Of a DNA stretch of 64,000 bases, positions 55,607 through 64,000 are shown piece by piece (the stretch's first letter is position 1; the number at the start of each line of letters is the position of its first letter). The notes below the pieces were generated by a model. It did no database searches. It saw only the letters and a list, made by a program, of their open reading frames with translations, and was not told the origin of the DNA. The stretch is from Athripsodes cinereus (taxonomy: Eukaryota; Arthropoda; Insecta; Trichoptera; Leptoceridae). The stretch covers positions 18,495,384 to 18,559,383 of the forward strand of contig OX388317.1 in NCBI GenBank assembly GCA_947579605.1, in the 5' to 3' direction. The position numbers were made by a program, and so were the translations under genes.

Positions 55607-58600
55607 GTTGTTAGTCTGGTGTTAGAGTCTTGGACATTAAATTTAGAGATCTAGGGTACAAACTCTTCCATTGATTAATCTATTAACTTTTACGAAATAA
55701 ATAAAGTGTTTGCTGTGAAGAAATTTGGGGAAAGGTATATTTGAGGTTGTTTCGAATCTAGATTTATTTTAGAAAAATATATAGGTATCGTTGTGTATCG
55801 TTGCATTGTTTCTTAATTATGCTTTCAATGCTGAGGCATGATCCTTATTCTGAAGGTAATTATGCCAAATATCCATCATTTTGTGAAAATGTATCTTTTA
55901 CATTTCATTTTATAGCATTCATTACAGGAAACATATGACATAATTATATAATGTTCCATTTAGGTCTAAAACTGTAATATAAAAAGTTATGTATTAATAT
56001 GTTCACATTTAGTGTTAATTACACACATTGTCAACATAATAGTTATCTTACATTACTTTGTTTAGGTGGAAGATATTGCCTCCAGGCAATTAGCTCGCCA
56101 ATTGCTCATATTTTTTTGATCAATGAATTGCTCTTATTATTATTATCTCATATCTCATTTATTAAACAAAACAATATTAGATTCTACATTTTAAACACAA
56201 TATAAGATTAACAATAAAATTTAAATAAAACATTAAATAACAAAAACCATAAAATATTAAAATAAATTTAGGTATATTCAAATGTAGAACCCCAACATTA
56301 TTCGAGTTGATTCTTCCATGATGTTCTATGAAATAGTACAATCATGGGAGATCACTTACAGAGCTACAGGGACAAAAACCTTCTTACTATCCTGGTGGAC
56401 GATAGAGGTACGGCCTTCTGCATGCTGTTATTATTATTACAAGTTAGCCCAAAATTTTCAGAAAAGTACCTGAGATATTCCGAGGAGATTATGGTAAAAA
56501 GCATTCACTCTATCATTTTGTTGTGATCTTAATCGATAAAGACAACACCCTATACAAATGATATAATAATGTTAAAACCATCACTCACAAAGTAGGTATA
56601 TAATATAAAAATAACAAAACATTTTCAACAGCTGGTTATAAAAAGCCTATAATAATAAAGCTGAATACAATATCAAACGATAGTCGTACCTACGACCTCT
56701 ACTAAGCTTTCCATACAAATTATATACAAAATAACCATATTTATAATGATATATCTAACCCTACCGATACTATTTCGATTCAGTTCGATTAGAAAACTTG
56801 TTATGTCGAGTGACTAGCAATATAATAATAAAAAGCATTATTATTTTATTGAATTTGATGTTTTGTTGTTAACATTGTGAAATGACGTTAAAATTATTCA
56901 AATTATGAAATAACATTGTTTTTTGTACCACAAAAGTGTATATGACGTTTACCACAAGTACTAAACATAGCGCTTTCGGCCGAGTATAAAACTAATAGAA
57001 GATTAGTAACAGTTTATTATCATATGTATAAAATATAAAATTCCAAGACTATTTTGTTATAATACGTTAAAAACACCAAATTCATTAAACGTCAAAATGA
57101 TACTCAAGTGTTAAAAAAAACACAATAAAAGAGTGTATTTATTGTGGTTGTAACAATATCGTGTTTATATTTTTTGTTATTTTAAAATCAACGTCGAATT
57201 CCATTTTATATAAATTTAATTAAAGCTGTTTTTAAATGTAGCTTCTCAGCACATTGTGATATTTATTTGAATTCATTTATATTGTATTATTCAACATTTT
57301 TGATTGAATTGTTTTTGAAGTATTTCATTGAAATAACAAACGTTTGCGTTTTTATTTTATTTATTTAACTCGACAGTTATCAGAGTAATGGAGAATGCCT
57401 ATTATTCAAAAACGATTTTCAGGGAGAGGATAATATTATATATTATTTAAGCAACTTTTCAGTGCGACAGTTATTTTCAAACGTCAAAAACTATTGACAT
57501 CCGTTTCCTGTCATTTGGTTACTAGTAATAATAAAAATAATTACAATACTGAATCTTTTAAGCTTTTGATAAAAGTGTGATCATGCGTAGACTTCAGCAA
57601 ATGTAATTGTGGCGTTTCTGACTATTTGATTATTGGAATGTTACTAAAAGCTTTTTACTTATTTCGTTTATAATGGATGCATATTATATTGAATTATATT
57701 TGTTCTTATATTAACTGTTTGTAAAATAATAATTTAATAAAAGAATAATTATTCATTTTTTAATCATTTTAATGTTGTTTACGATAAGTAAAGACATTTT
57801 AACTTTTGACAATCAAGTCTTCGAAGAAAATTAATACAAATTTTAAATTTATTCAAAATCATAATATATAGCTATGTATTTTCTAAAGCAATCTTTATTT
57901 CACAAAAATAAATTCTTTGATGAATGAAAAACATACCATGAAAATCAATATGTTTAGCTTTATATCACTAGAATCTATTTAAAAAGCATACAGTTTGCTA
58001 TCGATTACATGCACGAATTCTTTCACATCAAATATTTCCCTTCATACTATTTCCATTTCAATAATAAAAATAATAAGTTAAAAACGGAAGCAACATGCGA
58101 ACATTCACTGTTAAATCAATACAAATTGAATAGAATAGTGAAAATACTATTCATTTTTCAATGACTAAAATAACAAATTGGATTTGTTGGAAGATAACCG
58201 GCTACAGTTATAAAATCGCCTTCTGTACTTTGTATTGTATAGACAATATTGATACATGTTGATCAGAAAAAAAAATATGTAGGTACTTACGGTCATTTGC
58301 AATACAATCTATCCATTACTATCAGTTAGAATATATTTAATTAAATAGATATTAACTGGATAGATACATTATTGAAATCGGCCATTAAATTGATAATGAA
58401 CACATGTTTCGGTGTTTTCAGATTAATTAACTTAAAGTGTGAAACAATATTAATTAAATTAATTAATTTTGATGACGGATTAAATACGGAATAATTCTTT
58501 ATATTTTCATGATAAAATCTAAAAAAAAATCTTTTGAATATGTGGTGTGTAAAAGTGTAAGTGTTTACCTAAAGTGATGTCAGATGAGATTAGTTTGTTT

Positions 58601-58730
58601 TGGGAATTCATAAAAAGGTCAGTATTAATTTATTTTTATTTTAAACGATTTTTTATGATATTATGTATATTAACACTTTTATTTTTCTTGCTTCGTCGAG
58701 TCCTAGGCAAATAAACTCTCGCCTGTTCTT
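55607..58730. other. Three kilobases of AT-rich DNA, no feature seen
   Basis: Neither strand shows a supported gene, a repeat found elsewhere in the window, or a strong hairpin. Divergent old transposon sequence could be present but unrecognised. Confidence 0.45.
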
Positions 58731-58734
58731 AAAA

Positions 58735-58880
58735 AGTTTGAGAATCCCGTAAAACTTCCGTTTGACGATAGCCTGACAATCAATATCCTCTCTGACTGTC
58801 TTATTTTCATTGACACTGAGAGGACGATTTGCATGTTTGTAACTTTTGCAATTAGTCTACTGGTTCCTTGTGTGGGATAT
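58735..58880 (+). repeat. SINE-like repeat (S family), diverged
   Basis: Contains 'gagaatcccgtaaaacttcc', 'actgagaggacgatttgcat' and 'ccttgtgtgggatatga', in family order with many changes. Confidence 0.5.
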
Positions 58881-58961
58881 GATATTAATAAGTACCATTG
58901 ATTATGCTTAATGATAGAACCTTTTGCCTTTTTTTAACATTTTTAATAGTATATAATTTGA

Positions 58962-59222
58962 AGAATGAATGAAAATGAGTTAAGATGGTTTGGGCACGTG
59001 GAAAGAATGAATGAGGAAAGAATGACCAAGAAAATATATTTGGCTGAGAGAAATGGTGCTCGGAGACGTGGACGTCCGAGGATGGACGGTCACGTGTTGA
59101 GCACATTGAACAGGAGAGCATGCATGAGGAATTGTATTACGGAAGCGAAAGATGTATGCAAGGATAGAAGGAAGTGGCACTCGATCCTTTCTGCCTACCC
59201 CGCGAGGGAAGCGGCGTGATGT
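58962..59222 (+). pseudogene. RTE-like LINE, family B, 3' fragment with deletion
   Basis: Encodes ELRWFGHVERMNEERMTKK, NGARRRGRPRMDGHVLSTLN and CKDRRKWHSILSAYPAREAA, then the stop. Relative to other copies about 11 residues (KWQDHLNQILQ) are lost in frame. The tail after GTGATG is missing. Confidence 0.85.
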
Positions 59223-59224
59223 TA

Positions 59225-61138
59225 AAATATGTAACTATTTACTTAAGAAGAAAGCTTTCATAAAACGTCTGAAGAGGTCTAAGGTCTCTTATAAGGTCGT
59301 TTCAATAACAATATCATATTGATTATTAAATTATACCTAATTCGAAACATGATACAACTTAATACCAAACGAACATACCTACTCACTCAGAAAAAATAGT
59401 TATTATTCCAATTACAGTTATTTTGTAGTATATTTTCTAACAGTAGGTATAACAAGCTATTTATATACCGATAATTTTTGATTAGGTATTTATTTGTTAA
59501 TGCAAATTTATAAATAAATTGCCTCAAACATGCATTTTTTTATTAATCAAATTTTAACCGAGAGCGATAGATCATTCGACCTATGATGACATAGATTATT
59601 GATCTCAAGACAAAGATCAAACTTAGAATTCGAAAGATGTCTTATCGATAATTAAATATAGTAGAAGATAACATTTATTTAAAATTCATCAAATTATGGA
59701 ATTCTAATAATTGTGCAAAGTAGAAGAACTTTATAATAGGACTGAAACCATATACCTAATAAGTAGGTATTCATTCAAGTCTGGAGTATGTTTTTTTAGA
59801 AGATCATAACAAAAGGTATACCTGTAATTATTTCAAGGGTAATACAAAGACATGTGTGAATATGTACCTGATGTCTGTTATTCATGAATAATGAATACCA
59901 ATAGTAATGAAATAATAATAACCTGAAAGTCTAATAGCATTATTGTTTATTACCTACTTCTATCTTTTATTTTCTAGTATTAGGTATTACATTATAGAAA
60001 ATCAATCAAACTTAATATAAATAGTTTTGATTGTTACAAAATATACGTATATGTTTGGTGACTAAGTATGCATATTTCTTTGAGAATGAATCATTATTTG
60101 CAAATTAAGAAATGTTCAAGAAATAAACCCATTCACAACGCATCTAATAATGTCAATCCAATTTGTGTTTACACACTACTTTCGCTTCATCCAAATATAA
60201 TATCGTTTTGCATGAATTATGAGTTGGTACCTACTTACATAAATAATTGCATTATAGATTTTCATTTGTTTCAATGGTATTAATTGATTTACCATTATAT
60301 TATCTTCATTCTATCGTTCTGAGTAACTAAGGTTTGTATTCGCTCTGTGATAGCTGGAAGGGTAAAAAGGGTGAGATTAAAAAGACTGAATTTCCTCAAC
60401 TTTACCTTCAAATATTCGAATCAATATCAGCGAATACAAAATATGTAGGTAAGTTTGAATTGGGATAACATGAAATTGTTATCGATGGTTATGTTTTGTT
60501 TTTCTTACATTGTTTTTTTTACGTCTATTGGGTCAAAAGCCTAGTAAAACAGTAATTCTGTATAGTTACCTACAGCTTGTACTTAATTGTCTTTAATAAA
60601 ATAACATGATTGTTGCTACGACCAATTCGTGTCAAGGTCTCACGGAAGCTTTTTTACGTACATATTATATATTATTGTTATTCTAATATGTTCATTTATT
60701 CATAGATAGGTGAAAATTTTGATGCAATCTGATACTTTCCCTGTGGTCTGAATTCAAGGAAGAAAAACAATTCTAAATAATTGGCTTTATACTCGACATC
60801 ACTCAAGAAATAATCAGCAAGTTGACAAACCACCGTAGATATTCATTGATTAACCATAATTTTTCCACTGCTGGATACAGGCTTCTTATATTTCTCCGTT
60901 ATTTTTTGTCTCGTGAAACACAAACACGTGTATTTCCGATTACAATATCATCAGATGTTTTTCACGGAAACCGAAATATTTCAAATGGCAAATTTGGTGA
61001 ATAATAAAATCACAAAGCTTCAAAGAGTTTTGACTTGTCAAAGATTTTATTTGATAATTTTCTTAGTCCATTACCAATCAAGATTCTTAACCTTACCAAT
61101 AAAATGCTACAAAGATATAAAAAAAGAAAAACGTCACG
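59225..61138. other. AT-rich sequence, no feature seen
   Basis: Short frames at 60068-60283 and 60822-61143 lack recognisable motifs. Confidence 0.4.
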
Positions 61139-61139
61139 T

Positions 61140-61262
61140 ATAATATCTGCCACTCATCCTGCGTGTCTTTTTGCTATTGGCACGAAGAGGACAATCTGAA
61201 TGTTGATTATTAGTAATTAAAGCAACGGCTACCCCACCGTTGTGGTGTTTGTCGTGATGGTA
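61140..61262 (+). repeat. SINE-like repeat (S family), 3' half
   Basis: 'tctgccactcatcctgcgtg', 'ttggcacgaagaggacaatc', 'ggctaccccaccgttgtgg' and 'gtcgtgatggtaaata'. Confidence 0.6.
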
Positions 61263-61539
61263 AATATAGAGAGATATTATGAATATATGATATCATTTTT
61301 ATTCCATAATTATTTCAGAAGAGTGAGTGTTTAGTACGAGCCAAGGACGGAGGAAGTAATTGAGGACGTATTGTACTTTATGTTATTACTATACTTTGAT
61401 ATTCCTTCCTACCTGTCCTGTATTGATATCGATTTTACGCTTATTATTGTGCCTACTGTTATTGTTATAAAAACTCTGCATAATATTTTAGTCTGTTTGT
61501 ATACAATATGGATGAGTATTTATTTTATAATGACAACGA

Positions 61540-61665
61540 CATCAGAGCGCAAGGAATATCGTGGGAAGAGGTGACGCGATTGGCACACAGACGCTCTGAA
61601 TGGAGGAAGTTGGTTTCTGCCCCGTGCTCCCGAGAAGAGCGTTGAGGGCGATGGTGATGATTTAT
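61540..61665 (+). pseudogene. 3' end of the second RTE-like LINE, GAT tail
   Basis: Corresponds to codons for ...RAQGISWEEVTRLAHRRSEW-like residues through 'ctcccgagaagagcgttgag', ending 'ggcgatggtgatga'. 5'-truncated near 61540. Confidence 0.7.
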
Positions 61666-61839
61666 TTTATTATTAAATTTTCAAATTTATGTTTGCGTTT
61701 CTTGGAAGAGAATCTGCGATAAGCTCGCCATCTGTAGATTGATTTATTTAATTTGAGTGCTTTTCTCTGTTAATTGTAAGTATTGTGATCAATATACAGT
61801 ACAAATTTAATGAATTAAATAAATAAATAAGGGAGTAAA

Positions 61840-62225
61840 TCTGAAGCATTGGAATCCTCAAATATTGACTTACACGTTAGGAAGAACTTGATTAAAGCCT
61901 TCTGCTATCTAATGGTAGTGAAACATGATTCATTGGCAAGAGTGAAAACAGACAGTTGGCGGCTTTCAAGATGTGGTGCCACAGACGCATGCTGAAGATA
62001 TGTACATTAGTCGAAACATGTCGATAACGAAGAGGTGTTAATCAGGAATGGCAAAAGTAAGCTAGGTGTTAATCAGAAAACAATGAGCAAACTGGATTGG
62101 CCACAATATCAGGCTCCCAGGTCTGTCCATCACCATCGCGGACGGCAAAACCGAAAGCAGAAATGGTAGAGACTGACCAAGAGACACCTAAATGGATCAA
62201 AGTGAGGAAGGGCATGAGCTGTGTC
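61840..62225 (+). pseudogene. Decayed fragment of the 1003-aa LINE family
   Basis: Aligns with about 14890-15290 of the intact LINE: 'cctcaaatattgacttaca', 'gttaggaagaacttgattaa', 'agtgaaaacagacagttggc', 'acagacgcatgctgaagat' and 'ggccacaatatcaggc'. Many indels; both ends truncated. It shows the family has old members here besides the fresh one. Confidence 0.8.
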
Positions 62226-62730
62226 ATATATATATATATGTTTTTTTTACATGAAGGTAGTATGTTGGCTACCCCATTTGTGGATATACCACATATACAT
62301 GGTACAAAGAGATTGGTAGTATTTCTTGAGCACTGCCGGGTGTAAAGCCAAAAAGTATATAATATAATACAACTTGTACTATTATACAATACACTCATAA
62401 CACTGAAATAGGTATTCGTGGATAATATTGAACACTTTTTATATACAGTATTATGAAAGTACCGTTAGGTAGTTTATGTACCATATGGGTTACTACTTTC
62501 TTTCAATTTATGATACATATTTTATTTCTAACAGATGCTACATTCACACAAAATTTGACCTGAAAATAATATATTGGCCTGAAATAATAAAAATCGGTAT
62601 CGGTGGTATAATGGTTTAGGCAATTCATATCAGATATATACCTACCTACCTAAACAATCAGATTTGCATCGGGTATCTACTCGTATTAGCCATAGTCAGA
62701 TAGGTAATTGAAATGAATACTTACTTATAC
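62226..62730. other. AT-rich; tRNA-like scrap
   Basis: 'ggtggtataatggtttaggc' near 62603-62622 resembles a pol III A box but no B box follows. No gene supported. Confidence 0.35.
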
Positions 62731-62731
62731 T

Positions 62732-63128
62732 ATTACTATACCATCACGGCATATCCCATAAGTGATACAGTCATCTGATCAACCGCATGTAATAAACATC
62801 CAAGCCGTCCTCTCCTTTCTTGTTCTCTTATATTTTTTTCTTATGATGTCGCCAATATTAAATTCATGATACAAATTTGTGCTTCGTGAAGTGCCCAGCA
62901 GAAAATAGGTGTTCATTCTTTTCTGTAAGTTTTTGAGTATCGTGTAAAAGGTGGGTTTTTTGTAAAACATCACGATTTGTACCTACATTCTATGTACTTC
63001 TTTGGTTCAGCGATGAGGCGTGCACAGCAATCCTGAATGTTTTATTTTTTCTCAGCACAGAAAGAACTATTGTTTTTTTAATTACGTCCAGTTAGTCTGC
63101 TGGCTATCCCACTATATGCCATGATGTA
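62732..63128. repeat. Two S-family repeats in inverted orientation
   Basis: 62732-62822 is a reverse copy (actatactatc type tail, ccatcacggcatatccca, gccgtcctctcc). 62895-63128 is a sense copy (ctttctgtaagtttttgag, ggttcagcgatgaggcgtgc, gtctgctggctatcccac, gccatgatg). Together they form a large imperfect inverted repeat. Confidence 0.6.
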
Positions 63129-63260
63129 CATTAGATACAAATTTATTGTCCCTTGATATCATTTTGACTTTAGAAAGTGAAGAATTTTCTATTTTGCTTC
63201 ACGTTTTGTATCATTTTGATTATTTTTCTTTCTTTTTTTACTTATATATATATTGTACAA

Positions 63261-63470
63261 TTACTCAATAAACATTATTACCGCCCAGAGGGGACATTGA
63301 AGAGAGAAGTAATATAAAAGATTCCCACGACGGCGGTTTTGGCCGGCCGGCCCTTCAGGCCTCCCTAATGGCCCGCCCGTGAGGACAATTTTGGTTTGAA
63401 TGTGCGGATAAGTAGGAGTTAAAAACTCCTGAGGTATCCGGGTGTGTGGTGGATCTTTCTTCAATGGGTA
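63261..63470 (-). pseudogene. GC-rich island with an open minus-strand frame
   Basis: A GC-rich block in AT-rich DNA is open on the minus strand: RIPQEFLTPTYPHIQTKIVL, GRPEGPAGQNRRRGNLLYYF, then SLQCPLWAV. It contains GGCCGGCCGGCC. Compositional contrast suggests an inserted element or a decayed coding exon; I cannot assign a family. Confidence 0.3.
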
Positions 63471-63477
63471 ACATAAG

Positions 63478-63615
63478 CCATCGCAATATCTCTCACAAAT
63501 AGGGTAGCCACTGAACTTACCTACTGTATGTTCTTACTATGCATGCCCTCCTGCGCTATAAAAATAAAACATTCAGGATAAGTGGCTTACCTCATGAAAT
63601 TGGAGGGTGCTAAAT
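63478..63615 (-). repeat. SINE-like repeat (S family), 3' half, diverged
   Basis: 'catcgcaatatctctcacaa', 'atagggtagccactgaac', 'catgccctcctgcgct' and 'acattcaggataagtggc' are in reverse family order. Confidence 0.55.
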
Positions 63616-64000
63616 GAAACACATGTTTTAGAGCCAATGTCAATATCAATATTCATAGATTTCTTTTACAGTCGACTTTATATTCTATAATAAGTTTTGT
63701 GCGCTCTGTATAAAGCAATTTATCAGGATAAAATTAACTGAAACTTTATTCATATGATGTATTTTGTATAACATGATGAATCATTATCATTGGGATTCGG
63801 ACCATGGACTTCCGCTATTATAAGTCCGAGAATCTATCATCAGACATTGTCTTCTAGTAGGTACTACGAATGGCAACCTATATTGTTATCAGCTATTGAA
63901 AATACCCACCAGTATTATAATATATCTACACCTAAAAATATGTAAAACCAACTCGCCAGGTATGAATCATCAAATGAATGAATGCAATCTTAGAACTTAT
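63616..64000. other. AT-rich sequence, no feature seen
   Basis: A CTGATGA on the minus strand near 63840 was examined and rejected as a ribozyme. Confidence 0.4.

Noticed and set aside
63783..63850. Minus-strand CTGATGA followed by GGAA, a possible eighth hammerhead
   Set aside because: No stem II can be drawn between the two boxes and GAAA is not present; stem III would need a mismatch. The resemblance is likely chance.

Overview
The window is AT-rich eukaryotic DNA, most likely from an insect. The reverse transcriptase families resemble those common in arthropods, the short tandem 3' tails are typical of RTE-type LINEs, and TACCTA/TAGGTA hexamers are frequent. The species cannot be fixed from the sequence. 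I found no convincing host gene, rRNA, functional tRNA or CRISPR array. Nearly everything recognisable is transposable-element sequence, so the window reads as an intergenic or intronic graveyard of retroelements with a few young insertions.

Layout. At 0.2-0.5 kb is the first of six palindromic fold-back elements of about 260 bp (others at 7.6, 34.9, 40.6, 44.1 and 55.4 kb). At 4.8-6.6 kb lies a 5'-truncated RTE-like LINE (here family A). At 10.66-11.20 kb a 77-bp minisatellite of seven units abuts a Penelope-like element (PLE, about 11.2-16.0 kb). The PLE has inverted terminal repeats, a hammerhead ribozyme on the minus strand, RT and GIY-YIG pieces, and is split by a full-length RTE-type LINE of 3.35 kb. 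That LINE has an intact 1003-codon ORF and a 9-bp target-site duplication. At 18.4-20.2 kb (minus) is a CR1-like LINE carrying a small RTE insertion with a 10-bp duplication. At 28.5-29.3 kb is an inverted-repeat element with a hammerhead motif in each arm. RTE-like copies (A and a second family, B) recur at 0.7, 30.2, 32.5, 36.0, 46.8, 48.3 and 59.0 kb. Two copies of a MITE lie at 38.8 and 45.9 kb. The last 20 kb contains scattered LINE ends, short repeats and two further hammerhead motifs.

How parts may work together. A roughly 250-bp repeat, with about 18 whole or partial copies, ends in the same hairpin plus TAG/TATAG tail as the A and B LINEs, which suggests a SINE/LINE partnership. Hammerhead motifs recur in PLE-type terminal sequence at seven sites, all with a self-complementary or nearly self-complementary stem III that lacks a loop. 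Comparing homologous copies and hairpin arms shows recurrent 4-bp insertions that create TACCTA/TAGGTA. The only long intact ORF is the 1003-codon LINE protein at 12365-15376; all other coding remnants are truncated or broken.
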